DNA from: CAVZBW01 sp963773635
GTDB taxonomy: Bacteria > Actinomycetota > Acidimicrobiia > Acidimicrobiales > RAAP-2
DNA: 64,000 bases
Direction: 5' to 3'
Assembly: GCA_963773635.1 (NCBI GenBank)
Contig: CAVZBW010000002.1
Location: 868,001-932,000 of the forward strand
Numbering within the stretch: position 1 is the first letter of the stretch; each line of letters starts with the position of its first letter. Of this stretch, positions 47,656 through 56,165 are shown one piece after another. A program made the translations under genes and the position numbers. The notes beneath the pieces are model-generated. The model was not told where the DNA came from. It saw only the letters and a list, made by a program, of their open reading frames with translations, and made no database searches.

Positions 47656-47680
47656 TTACATCCGACACACAGATGTCAAG
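47656..47680. promoter_or_regulatory. Second imperfect inverted repeat sharing the TGACAT half-site
   Basis: The arms TTACATC and GATGTCAA flank a 9-nt centre; restoring one G to the left arm would make it perfect. It sits 39 nt before the GTG start of the binding-protein gene. Confidence 0.4.
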
Positions 47681-47681
47681 T

Positions 47682-47699
47682 CCCGGACCTTCGTCCGGG
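47682..47699 (+). other. 5'-UTR hairpin next to the binding-protein ribosome-binding site
   Basis: CCCGGAC and GTCCGGG form a 7-bp stem with a CTTC loop, immediately before the strong ribosome-binding site AAGGAGGGGGG at about 47702. It could protect the mRNA or modulate initiation. Confidence 0.4.
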
Positions 47700-47718
47700 G
47701 ACAAGGAGGGGGGTCCAA

Positions 47719-48948
47719 GTGCGGGGTCGTTTTCGGGAAGCGAGTCCTTGGCGGGTGGCGCGGCGTGCGGCTGCGGGGGTGATCGCGACGGCCATGCTCT
47801 CGGGGAGCCTCGTCGGGCTGGCCGCCCTGACCGGGGCGGCGCCGGCAGGCGCGGCGACCGAAGCCCCGGTCGTGATCGGCGACATCTGCAGCTGCACGGG
47901 CCCGGAGGCCTCGACCATCAGCCAGACCTCGGCCACCATGCAGGCCTGGGCGTCGTGGGTCGACAGCCACGGCGGCCTGGCCGGCCACCAGGTCCAGCTC
48001 ATCATCAAGGACGACGGCTACAACCCGGGAAACTCCCTGGCCGATGCCAAGACGCTGGTCGAGAGCGACCATGCGATCGCCCTCTTTGACAACAGCGACG
48101 AGGACGCCTCCTGGGCCTCGTACGTCGAGCAGCAGAAGGTGCCGGTGCTCGGCGGCCAGGAGACCGACGCCGGCTACCAGAACCCCGACTTCTACCCGCC
48201 GGGCGCCACGTTCAACTACACCAACCCCGTCGGCGCCATCGTGGCCAAGAAGCAGGGAGTCAAGGCCGAGGCCGCCCTCTACTGCGTCGAGGTGGCCATC
48301 TGCGCCCAGTCGGTCAACCAGGGCAAGCAGGACCTCGCCAAGGTGGGGATCAAGATGGCCTACGAGGCGGGCATCTCCTTCTCGGCTCCCAACTACACGG
48401 CCCCGTGCATCGCGGCCAAGCAGTCCAAGGCGGATGCCATGGTCGTCGGAGACGCGTCCGCCATCGTCGCCAAGGTGGCCCAGGACTGCGCGGCGCAGGG
48501 CTACACGCCCGTGGAGCTGAGCAGCGACGGCACGGTGTCGCTGTCGTGGCTGACCATCCCCGCGATGGAGGGCAACATCGACACCCAGTCGGACCTCCCC
48601 TGGTTCGTGCACAGCAACGCCACCAAGACCATGTACGAGGCGCTCGACAAGTACGCGCCGGCCGTGTCCAAGGGACCCAACTTCGGCGAGGTGGTCCTGC
48701 AGTCGTGGTCGGACGGGGCGGAGCTGCAGCAGGCCGTGGCGTCGGGCCATCTGAGCGCCACGCCCACCTCGGCCGAGATCGTCGACGGCCTGTACGCCAT
48801 GCCCTCGGGCACCACCCTCGGGGGGCTGACGCCGCCGATACATTTCGTGAAGGGGAAGCCGGCCAACAACAGCTGCTTCTTCCTCATGGGCATCCACAAC
48901 AAGAAGTTCGTCGAGCTGAACGACGGCAAGCTGATTTGCGCGCATTGA
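47719..48948 (+). CDS. Secreted Leu/Ile/Val-type ABC substrate-binding protein
   Basis: 409 aa from GTG 47719, with an excellent ribosome-binding site. An Arg-rich N-terminus and hydrophobic segment (AAAGVIATAMLSGSLVGLAA) end in GAAPAGAATEA, a Sec signal. No lipobox Cys follows. The type 1 periplasmic-binding fold is visible in VVIGDICSCTGPEASTISQT, VDSHGGLAGHQVQLIIKDDG and YNPGNSLADAKTLVESDHAI. It would deliver substrate to a Liv-type transporter; the only such transporter here is at 25974-29686. Two adjacent palindromes suggest dedicated regulation. Confidence 0.9.
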   Translation: MRGRFREASPWRVARRAAAGVIATAMLSGSLVGLAALTGAAPAGAATEAPVVIGDICSCTGPEASTISQTSATMQAWASWVDSHGGLAGHQVQLIIKDDGYNPGNSLADAKTLVESDHAIALFDNSDEDASWASYVEQQKVPVLGGQETDAGYQNPDFYPPGATFNYTNPVGAIVAKKQGVKAEAALYCVEVAICAQSVNQGKQDLAKVGIKMAYEAGISFSAPNYTAPCIAAKQSKADAMVVGDASAIVAKVAQDCAAQGYTPVELSSDGTVSLSWLTIPAMEGNIDTQSDLPWFVHSNATKTMYEALDKYAPAVSKGPNFGEVVLQSWSDGAELQQAVASGHLSATPTSAEIVDGLYAMPSGTTLGGLTPPIHFVKGKPANNSCFFLMGIHNKKFVELNDGKLICAH

Positions 48949-48954
48949 GCTAGT

Positions 48955-48969
48955 CGCCCCGAGGGGGCG
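48955..48969 (+). terminator. GC hairpin after the binding-protein gene
   Basis: CGCCCC-GAG-GGGGCG lies 6 nt after the stop. It has no T-tract, so it may only attenuate or stabilise; it also overlaps the ribosome-binding region of the next gene if GTG 48973 is used. Confidence 0.35.
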
Positions 48970-49002
48970 CTGGTGAGCGGCGCCCGAGAGACGGGGGACG
49001 AC

Positions 49003-49833
49003 ATGGGCAACGAACGACGGAGGGCGCTCGTCACGGGCGCCAGCAGGGGCGTGGGACGCGCCGCCGCGGTGGCCCTGGCCCGTGCCGGGTTCGACGTGGC
49101 GGTGACCGCCCGGACGGCACGAGAGGGCGAGGGCTTCGACGTGGCGCACGACGGCGCGCGCCGCGCCCTCCCCGGAAGCGTCGAGAGCACGGCCGAGCTC
49201 GTCCGAGAGGCCGGAGTCGAGGCGCTGCCGCTGGCGGTGGACCTCACCGACGCGCTCTCCGTCGGGACCATGGTCGGCCGGGTGCTGGAGCGCTGGGGCC
49301 ACGTCGACCTGCTCGTCAACAACGCCATCTACACCGGCCGCGGCGCCCAAGCGCCGGTCCTCGGGCTCTCGCTGGCCGATCTCAACGACGAGCTGGCGAT
49401 CGACCTGGTGGCCCCCCTCGCCCTGATCACGGCGCTCGTGCCGGGGATGGTCGAGCGGGGCGGCGGCACGGTCATCAACGTGACCTCGGCGGTCGCCTAC
49501 GTCGACCCCCTGGACATGGGCAGCTACGGCGTCGGCTACGCGGTGGGAAAGGGCGGCCTCTACAAGGTCGCGGGCATCCTGGCCGTCGAGCTCGGCGAAC
49601 AGGGCCTGCGCGCCTACAACGTGCACCCCGGCTTCATCCTCACCGAGCGCATGCAGCTCCACATGGCCGACGTGGCCGGTCTCGACGCCAGCCAGGCGGC
49701 TCCGCCGGAGGTCTGCGGATCGGTCGTGGCATGGCTGGCCGACGATCCCGACCCGGCGCCCACCAACGGGTCGCTCATCGAGTCGCAGGCTCTCTGCGCG
49801 GAGCTTGGCCTGGTCGAGGGCTGGCCGTCGTGA
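49003..49833 (+). CDS. Short-chain dehydrogenase/reductase
   Basis: 276 aa from ATG 49003; GTG 48973 in frame would add ten residues. Motifs: RALVTGASRGVGRAAAV, LLVNNAIYTGRG, INVTSAVAYVDPLD and YAVGKGGLYKVAGI. The insert ALPGSVESTAELV is shared with the SDR at 39166, marking a small subfamily. Its stop overlaps the Gfo/Idh-type gene (GTGA), so the two oxidoreductases are co-translated. Confidence 0.88.
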   Translation: MGNERRRALVTGASRGVGRAAAVALARAGFDVAVTARTAREGEGFDVAHDGARRALPGSVESTAELVREAGVEALPLAVDLTDALSVGTMVGRVLERWGHVDLLVNNAIYTGRGAQAPVLGLSLADLNDELAIDLVAPLALITALVPGMVERGGGTVINVTSAVAYVDPLDMGSYGVGYAVGKGGLYKVAGILAVELGEQGLRAYNVHPGFILTERMQLHMADVAGLDASQAAPPEVCGSVVAWLADDPDPAPTNGSLIESQALCAELGLVEGWPS

Positions 49834-50921
49834 CGATCAAGGCGGCGGTGGTCGGCACCTCGTTTGGGGCGCGCATCCACCTCCCCGCGCTGCGATCCGC
49901 CGGATTCGACGTGGTGGCTCTCGTCGGGAGGGACGCGGCCAAGACGGGCCGCCGGGCGGAGCGCTTCGGCGTGGCGAGCGCCTGCACTTCCCTCGCCGAG
50001 GCGCTCGAGGTCGGGGTCGACGCCGTGTCGATCGCCACACCGCCGGCGACGCACGCCCCGCTCGCGGCCGAGGCGCTCGAGGCCGGCTGCCACGTGCTGT
50101 GCGAGAAGCCGTTCACCCTCGACGCGCCCCAGGCGGCCGCGCTGGTGGACGCTGCCGCCCGGGCGCGGCGCGTCGGGATGATCGGGCACGAGTTCCGGTG
50201 GTCCTACGCCCAGTCGCTCGTCGAGTGGGCACTCCGGGAGGGTCGCATCGGCGAGCCCCGGCTCGTGGTCAGCGTCTCGTTCCTCTCCATGCTGCGCGAG
50301 ATCACGATGCCCGACTGGTGGTACGACCGCGACGCGGGCGGCGGATGGCTGGGGGCGTCCGGATCGCATCGCGTCGACGCCGTGCGGCAATGGTTCGGCG
50401 AGGTCGAGTCGGTGAGCGCGGGGCTGACCTCCCTGAGCGACCCCTCCCTCGGTGTCGACGACGGCTTCGCGATCCGGCTCCGGATGCGCGGTGGTGTCGA
50501 GGCGTGCGTCATGCAAAACGCCTCGAGCGTGGGGCCGATGTTCTCCGCCAACCGGGTGATGGGGACGACCGGCACCCTCTGGACCGAGGGCAACGCCGTG
50601 CGGCTGGCCGACGAGGAGCATCCCGGGGGGAGGCGCCTCGAGCCCCCCGAGGACTACGAGCTTCCCGACGTCGAGAAGCTGGCCGTCGGGCCGCTGGCGG
50701 ACATGACCCGCAGCGAGCTGCCCCCCTACATCTGTCTGGCCACCGCCTTCCGCCGGGCGATCGAGGGCGATCCGCCGCTTCCGGGCCCGCGGCCCGCCAC
50801 CTTCGCCGACGGCTTGGCCTGCATGCGCGTCCTCGAGGCCGCCCGTTGCTCGGCCGCCCGGGACGGGGCATGGATCGTGCCGGAGATACCCGAGGGAGGC
50901 GCAGAGGGAGGGGAACGGTGA
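49830..50921 (+). CDS. Gfo/Idh/MocA-family oxidoreductase
   Basis: 363 aa from GTG 49830. The Rossmann start is AAVVGTSFGARIHLPAL, the EKP motif CHVLCEKPFTLD and the C-terminal signature GGGWLGASGSHRVDAVRQWF. It is a second member of the family also present at 42763. It sits between an SDR and a binding-protein-like gene, each joined by 4-nt overlaps. The substrate is not inferable from sequence alone. Confidence 0.9.
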   Translation: MTIKAAVVGTSFGARIHLPALRSAGFDVVALVGRDAAKTGRRAERFGVASACTSLAEALEVGVDAVSIATPPATHAPLAAEALEAGCHVLCEKPFTLDAPQAAALVDAAARARRVGMIGHEFRWSYAQSLVEWALREGRIGEPRLVVSVSFLSMLREITMPDWWYDRDAGGGWLGASGSHRVDAVRQWFGEVESVSAGLTSLSDPSLGVDDGFAIRLRMRGGVEACVMQNASSVGPMFSANRVMGTTGTLWTEGNAVRLADEEHPGGRRLEPPEDYELPDVEKLAVGPLADMTRSELPPYICLATAFRRAIEGDPPLPGPRPATFADGLACMRVLEAARCSAARDGAWIVPEIPEGGAEGGER

Positions 50922-51973
50922 GCGGTGCAGCCCCCGTCAAGGTGGGCGTGTTGATCGACCACGTCGGACCGGAGAGCCCGATGGTGGGAGAGGTGCGACG
51001 GGTGCTCGAGCAGGCGACGGCCGACGGTCGGCTGGACCGGCCGGTCGAGCTGGTGGTCGAGGTGGCCGACGGTCTCCCCCGAGGCACGGCGGCGGCCGTC
51101 TCCCAGGCCTTTTTCCGCCTGGTCGACCAGGACGTCGTGGCCATCCTCGGCCCGTCCATCACCGACAACGGGCTGGTGGTGCGCGACCTCGCCGACGACG
51201 CCCGGGTGCCGTGCTGCAATTGGACGGGCAGCGATCGCACGCGAAGCGAGTGGATGTTCCATTATCAGATCGGCTCCCTCGAGGAGGAGCCGTTCCTGCT
51301 GGCCGATCACCTCGTGGCACGGGGGTGCCGGCGCGTGGTCGTGGTCCAGGACCGCTCCCCCATCGGCACGCGGTACGGGGCCTACCTCGACCGGGCCGTC
51401 GAGCGCCGGGGGCTGCGCGTCGACGCCACCTCCTTCGTCTCACCGGTCGCCGACGACCTGTCGGCGACGGTGGAGGAGATCCGCCGGCACGAGGCCGACG
51501 GTCTCGTCTACCTCGGTCTCGGGCTGTCGGCCGGGGCGCTCGGCCGCGCCATCGCCGATTCGGGCTGGAAGCCCCCGGCGGTCGCCACCAACTCGGCTCT
51601 CATGTTCGGCTGGGCCAACCCCGACTGGACGGCCCTCTGGGACGGCTGGACCTACGTGGATGCGTGGTCGGAACGCAACCCTCGCCTCGAGGCGCTCCTG
51701 GACCTCGAGCCGTCGCGCCGCGATCGCTCTCCCCTCATGTTCGCCGCCGGTGACGACTTGGGGCGTCTGCTGACCGAGGCGTTGGCCGGCGCCGAGCTCT
51801 TCACCCCGGCGGCCGTCAAGGAGTCCTGGGAGCGGGTCAAGTGCCTGCCGGCCTCCCTCGGCGGCCCGGACACCACGATGAGCTTCGGGCAGTGGGACCG
51901 GGCGGCGCTCAAGGGCGAGTTCCTCGTCCTCCGCACGTGGCGGGGCGGCCGATCGCTCCCCGTCGACCGCTGA
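50918..51973 (+). CDS. Cytosolic type 1 periplasmic-binding-fold protein (LivJ/AmiC-like)
   Basis: 351 aa from GTG 50918. The N-terminus begins directly with the first beta strand (VKVGVLIDHVGPESPMVGEV), so there is no signal peptide or lipobox. Fold markers include VAILGPSITDNGLVVRDLAD, VVVVQDRSPIGTRYGAYLDR and EADGLVYLGLGLSAGALGRA. Such cytosolic relatives (AmiC is the known example) are ligand sensors rather than transport proteins. Its stop-start coupling to two oxidoreductases suggests sensing of their substrate or product. A misplaced start hiding a signal peptide is unlikely, because the upstream DNA encodes the previous gene. Confidence 0.8.
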   Translation: MSGAAPVKVGVLIDHVGPESPMVGEVRRVLEQATADGRLDRPVELVVEVADGLPRGTAAAVSQAFFRLVDQDVVAILGPSITDNGLVVRDLADDARVPCCNWTGSDRTRSEWMFHYQIGSLEEEPFLLADHLVARGCRRVVVVQDRSPIGTRYGAYLDRAVERRGLRVDATSFVSPVADDLSATVEEIRRHEADGLVYLGLGLSAGALGRAIADSGWKPPAVATNSALMFGWANPDWTALWDGWTYVDAWSERNPRLEALLDLEPSRRDRSPLMFAAGDDLGRLLTEALAGAELFTPAAVKESWERVKCLPASLGGPDTTMSFGQWDRAALKGEFLVLRTWRGGRSLPVDR

Positions 51974-52081
51974 GACCGGCCTCGTGGTGCCGGTTCGGGA
52001 GAATTCGAATCTGTGGTATGACGTCGACGAGGATCCAACATCGGGGCGAGCCGTCGGGCAGCCCACGAAGGGGGTTATCGG

Positions 52082-53251
52082 ATGAGCCTCTCTCTTGAGG
52101 ACGTGCGCGTGGTCGACGCCGACTCGCACATGACCGAGCAGCACGACCTGTGGGTCAAGCGGGCACCCGCCGCCTACAAGGACAGGGTCCCGCACGTGGA
52201 GCAGTTCGAGGGCCAGCCGACGTGGATCATCGACGGCGTCCCCTGTGGACGCGCCGGGGGCGGCGGGGTCATCGACCGCCAGGGCCACAAGTTTGCCTTC
52301 AACGAGTCGATGGAGATCTGGAGCATCGACGAGGTCCACCGGGCCGCCTGGGATCCGCAGGAGCGGCTCCGGGTCCTCGACGAGTGCGGGATCCAGGCCC
52401 AGGTGCTCTTCCCCAACTCGCTCGGCATCGGCGGCCAGAACCTCCAGCCGATCGAGGACGAGGCCCTGCGCCTGGCGGTCATCGAGATCTACAACGACAG
52501 CCGGGCGGAGCTGCAGGCCGAGAGCAACAACCGCTTCCTGCCGATGCCCGTACTGCCTGCGTGGAACGTGGGCGCCTGCGTCCGCGAGGCCGAGCGCATC
52601 GCCGGCTTGGGCATGCGCGGCGTGAACATGACGTCGGACCCCCAGGACCTCGGGGCGCCCGACCTGGCGAGCCGAGCGTGGGACCCGCTCTGGGAGGTGT
52701 GCGCCGCGCTCCACCTGCCGGTGCACTTCCACATCGGGGCCAGCCTGACGGCCATGAACTTCTTCGGCAAGTACTTCTGGCCCTCCCAGCACGAGTACGT
52801 CAAGCCGGCCCTGGGTGGCTCGATGCTGTTCATCAACAACGCCCGCATGGTGGTCAACTCGATCGTCACCGGCATGTTCGACCGTCACCCCGACCTGAAG
52901 ATGGTCTCGGTGGAGAGCGGGATCGGCTGGATCCCCTTCATCTTGGAGACCGTGGACTACGAGGTGGCGGAGAACGCTCCCGAGCAGCTCAAGGACCTCC
53001 AGCGGATGCCCTCCGAGTACTTCGCGGACCACTGGTACGCGACGTTCTGGTTCGAGCAGAACAAGGGGAACCTGCAGGCGCTCGTGGACTCCGTCGGTGA
53101 GGACAACATCCTCTTCGAGACCGACTTCCCGCACCCGACCTGCCTGTACCCCAAGCCGCTCGAGACCGTGGCGGCCAAGATGGCGACCCTGCGCGACTCG
53201 TCCCGCCGCAAGATCCTCGGGGAGAACGCGGCCAAGCTCTACCGCCTCTGA
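52082..53251 (+). CDS. Amidohydrolase-2 family protein
   Basis: 389 aa; ATG 52082 is preceded by AAGGGGG. PF04909 markers: VRVVDADSHMTEQHDLWVKR, LPVHFHIGASLTAMNFFGKY, LKMVSVESGIGWIPFILETV and ILFETDFPHPTCLYPKPLE. It would be a zinc-dependent hydrolase or decarboxylase of the ACMSD superfamily. It is convergent with another member (53304) and a paralogue of that at 31639. Confidence 0.88.
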   Translation: MSLSLEDVRVVDADSHMTEQHDLWVKRAPAAYKDRVPHVEQFEGQPTWIIDGVPCGRAGGGGVIDRQGHKFAFNESMEIWSIDEVHRAAWDPQERLRVLDECGIQAQVLFPNSLGIGGQNLQPIEDEALRLAVIEIYNDSRAELQAESNNRFLPMPVLPAWNVGACVREAERIAGLGMRGVNMTSDPQDLGAPDLASRAWDPLWEVCAALHLPVHFHIGASLTAMNFFGKYFWPSQHEYVKPALGGSMLFINNARMVVNSIVTGMFDRHPDLKMVSVESGIGWIPFILETVDYEVAENAPEQLKDLQRMPSEYFADHWYATFWFEQNKGNLQALVDSVGEDNILFETDFPHPTCLYPKPLETVAAKMATLRDSSRRKILGENAAKLYRL

Positions 53252-53303
53252 GGCGCCCCGCCTCCCGAGGGCGGCCTCTCCCGCCGGGCGAGGGCCCGCC
53301 TGC

Positions 53304-54500
53304 TCAGGCGGCCACCCCCATCAGCTGGGCCAGGTTGCCGCCCATGACCTTGGCCTGCTCCTCCTTGGGCAAGAAGGTGAGCTCGTCGACGAAGGTGATG
53401 GGGTCGGCCATGCCCTCGGGGTGGGGGTAGTCCGAGCCGAAGAGCACCCGGTCGGTGCCGAGCAGCTCGATCAGGCTCCGGGGGTCCTCCTCGTGGAAGG
53501 GGTGGACGTAGATGTTGCGCTTGAACACCTCGACGGGGTTCTCCTCGAAGGCGTTGGGGGTGTGGTGCCAGGCGTACTCCATGTCGTTGACGATGGGGCG
53601 CACCCAGTTGCTGCCGTTTTCGACCGGGGCGAAGCGCAGCTTCGGAAAGCGGGTGCACAGGCCGTGGCCGATGAGGGAGGCCACGGTGTCGATGATGGGC
53701 CGGCTCTGGTGGCCGATGATGGCCTGGAAGCCCGAGATCCCCTTGAAGGGCAGCATCTCGCCGTCCCTCACGCCCTCCCACTCGTTGGTGTAGCGCTGGT
53801 AGCCGCTGTCGCTGGCGTGCATGCCCACCAGGATGCCGGCCTCTTGCACCCGCTCCCAGAAGGGGTCGAACTCGGGCAGGGCCGGCGAGCGGGGCCCGAG
53901 GTAGCCCCACACGGGGGCCGGGCGGACCAAGATGATGCGGGCCCCGTGGTCGAGGACGTAGTCCAGCTCCTTTTGGGCCTGGTCCAAGATGCCCAGGTTG
54001 ATGACCGGGGTGGGGAAGATCCTCCCCTCGTAGTTGAAGCTCCAGTGCTCGACCATCCACTCGTTCAGGGCGTGGATGACGGCGTGGACCGCCGGGGGGT
54101 CGTCGTGGATGCGCTCTTCCAAGAGGCTGGCCAAGGTGGGCCACATGAGGGCCCGGTCGATGCCCAGCTCGTCCATCAGCTTGATCCGGGCGTCGGGGTC
54201 CTTGAAGCCGGGCAGGGCCCGGACCCCGCGGCCCAGGATCTCCCGGCGGGACTTGCCCTCGGGGTTGCCGTGCTTGAAGAACTCCTCCTGGGCGCCGGGG
54301 GCGGCCACCACCTCGAAGGTGGGGTTGGGGATGTAGTCGCTGATCCTGTTCTTGACCGCGATCTTGGTCCGGCCCTTGACCTCCACGTACTTGATCAGCC
54401 CCTCGTACTCCTGGGGCAGGTACTTGGTGAAGGCCTCGGTGGTCTCGTACATGTGGTTGTCGGCGTCGAACACCGGGAAATCGAGCACTCTCGACGGCAT
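53304..54500 (-). CDS. Amidohydrolase-2 family protein
   Basis: 398 aa from ATG 54500, with AAGGAGGGG upstream. Metal-binding segments: FPVFDADNHMYETTEAFTKY, GILVGMHASDSGYQRYTNEW and VLFGSDYPHPEGMADP. C-terminal EEQAKVMGGNLAQLMGV is typical. It is closest in layout to the other two amidohydrolases here and heads the convergent side of the cluster; its partners upstream are the xylose-isomerase-like genes. Confidence 0.88.
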   Translation of the reverse strand: MPSRVLDFPVFDADNHMYETTEAFTKYLPQEYEGLIKYVEVKGRTKIAVKNRISDYIPNPTFEVVAAPGAQEEFFKHGNPEGKSRREILGRGVRALPGFKDPDARIKLMDELGIDRALMWPTLASLLEERIHDDPPAVHAVIHALNEWMVEHWSFNYEGRIFPTPVINLGILDQAQKELDYVLDHGARIILVRPAPVWGYLGPRSPALPEFDPFWERVQEAGILVGMHASDSGYQRYTNEWEGVRDGEMLPFKGISGFQAIIGHQSRPIIDTVASLIGHGLCTRFPKLRFAPVENGSNWVRPIVNDMEYAWHHTPNAFEENPVEVFKRNIYVHPFHEEDPRSLIELLGTDRVLFGSDYPHPEGMADPITFVDELTFLPKEEQAKVMGGNLAQLMGVAA

Positions 54501-54576
54501 GCCTGGCCCCTCCTTGTTGATCGCCCCCGCGTCGTCCTCGAACCGCTGGACGCTGGTCGGCGCACCGCTCCGTTGT

Positions 54577-55515
54577 CTACCTCCCGATGGTACCAGCGCC
54601 CCGTCCCGTCCCGAAAGCGGGCGTTTTCGCTCCCGCTCGAGCCGGCACCGAGGCGTCGCCGCCGGCCCCCTCCAGCAGCGCATCCAGGTGGTCGAGAGCG
54701 CGACGGATGGCCGGCTCGTAGCCCTCGGCCTCGATGGCGCCACCCAGGATCTCGAGCTCGAAGGGGCCGTCGAACCCGCCTTCGAGGGCGGCGCCGATCA
54801 GGCCGCGGAGATCGACGTGGCCGTCTCCAGGAACCAGCCGCTCGAGCACCGGGGCGTCGAGGGCCAGGTCGGCCACCTGGAGCGCGGCGCAGCGGGGCGC
54901 CGCGGCACCGTAGAGCTCGAGGACGCCCGGCTCCCACCACCCGTGGGCCGTATCGAGCACCAGCCACAGCCCGAGGTCCGAGGCGAGCGTCACTGCGTCG
55001 CGCACCGTGTGGACGAAGGCGATGTGCGCGAACTGGGGACGGGTCGGCTCGAGGGCCAGGCGCACTCCCCGCTTGGCGGCCTCCCGGGCCACGGGCTCGA
55101 TGGCGGCGGCAAAGCGCTCGGCGGACTGCTCGAACCGCAGCCCGGCGCCCCGCCCGCCCGTCGTCTGCACCGTGGAGGCCCCGAGCCGCTCCGCCGTCTC
55201 GACTGCGACGGCCAGGGTCTCACGGGGCGCCGCCCACGTGGAGGGGTCGGAGAGGTCGAAGGCCACCGCCGGGATGATGCCGTCGACGACCAGTCCCCGG
55301 CCGGCGATCTGGTCGGCGATCTCCGAGACGGCGCGCTCGAGACCGTGCGCCAGGAGCTTGGGCAGCGCCAGCGTCACCCGGAGGACGCCGAGCGACTCGT
55401 AGAGGGCGAGGTCGTCGGGGAGCGGGCAGTTCCGGCTGGAGTAGGCGTTGACCGACAGGCGTACGTCCCACCGGGCAGGTGGTCCGCTCGGCGGCTCGCC
55501 CCCCGACCCGCTCAA
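54577..55515 (-). CDS. Xylose-isomerase-like TIM-barrel protein (sugar phosphate isomerase/epimerase family)
   Basis: About 312 aa if TTG 55515 is used; that codon overlaps the upstream stop (TTGA), and a later start near VRLSVNAYSSRN is possible. AP-endonuclease-2-type barrel features: VRLALEPTRPQFAHIAFVHT, LVLDTAHGWWEPGVLELYG, VPGDGHVDLRGLIGAALEGG and PFELEILGGAIEAEGYEP, holding Glu/Asp/His ligands. The family includes isomerases, epimerases and inosose dehydratases; inositol-like substrates would fit the Gfo/Idh-type genes nearby. Confidence 0.78.
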   Translation of the reverse strand: MSGSGGEPPSGPPARWDVRLSVNAYSSRNCPLPDDLALYESLGVLRVTLALPKLLAHGLERAVSEIADQIAGRGLVVDGIIPAVAFDLSDPSTWAAPRETLAVAVETAERLGASTVQTTGGRGAGLRFEQSAERFAAAIEPVAREAAKRGVRLALEPTRPQFAHIAFVHTVRDAVTLASDLGLWLVLDTAHGWWEPGVLELYGAAAPRCAALQVADLALDAPVLERLVPGDGHVDLRGLIGAALEGGFDGPFELEILGGAIEAEGYEPAIRRALDHLDALLEGAGGDASVPARAGAKTPAFGTGRGAGTIGR

Positions 55516-56165
55516 CGACGGAGGAGGGGCCGGATCCTCTCGGCCAGGGCGACGCAATGGCCGACCGGATCCTCGAGGGGCAGCTTGAGGTCCGGGAGGT
55601 CGAAGTACTCCACGCTGAACAGCCCGAGGTAGCCGAGCTCGTCGAAGCCCCGCAGGACCGACGCGAAGTCCACGTCCCCGGTCTCGTCGGGATGGAGCTG
55701 TGGCGCGCCGGGACGCGCCTGGCGCAGCTGGACGTGGCCCGCCAGATCGGCCACTTCGAGAGGGTCGTAGCCGCAGCACACCGCCCATCCGGTGTCGAGC
55801 GTGATCCGCAGACCCGGGACCTCCTCGCACATGGCCCGCACGGCCTCCGCGCTGTCGAGCAGCGAGCTCGGCCCGGGCTCGACCCGGATCCCCGGCACGC
55901 TGCGGAGGAACGCCACCCCCTCCTCCCAGGTGCACCGGCGGGGCGGGCGGACCGTGCACCCCGACTGCGGCTTCGAGCCGATGCGGTCCCCGACCGGCAC
56001 GGCGAGGGCGCCGGGCCCGTCGTCGGGCAGCCGGTCGAGGCCGATGTCGAGGTGGTCGAACCCGAGCTCGCCCGCCCTCCGGGCCGCCTCCGGGTACGTG
56101 CACGACGTCCCAAAGGCGACGCTCACGATCCCGAGCGGGCGGGCGGGGTGCATGGCGGCGGTCAC
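55512..56165 (-). CDS. Xylose-isomerase-like TIM-barrel protein, short
   Basis: 217 aa from GTG 56165, which overlaps the stop of the acyl-CoA ligase-like gene (GTGA); ATG 56153 is an alternative. Barrel markers: HLDIGLDRLPDDGPGALAVP, GLRITLDTGWAVCCGYDPLE, HPDETGDVDFASVLRGFDEL and GLFSVEYFDLPDLKLPLEDP. At 217 aa it is shorter than the usual 260-300, and early strands seem compressed. It is paired by TTGA overlap with the longer homologue downstream, so the two may form a heteromer. Confidence 0.75.
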   Translation of the reverse strand: MTAAMHPARPLGIVSVAFGTSCTYPEAARRAGELGFDHLDIGLDRLPDDGPGALAVPVGDRIGSKPQSGCTVRPPRRCTWEEGVAFLRSVPGIRVEPGPSSLLDSAEAVRAMCEEVPGLRITLDTGWAVCCGYDPLEVADLAGHVQLRQARPGAPQLHPDETGDVDFASVLRGFDELGYLGLFSVEYFDLPDLKLPLEDPVGHCVALAERIRPLLRR

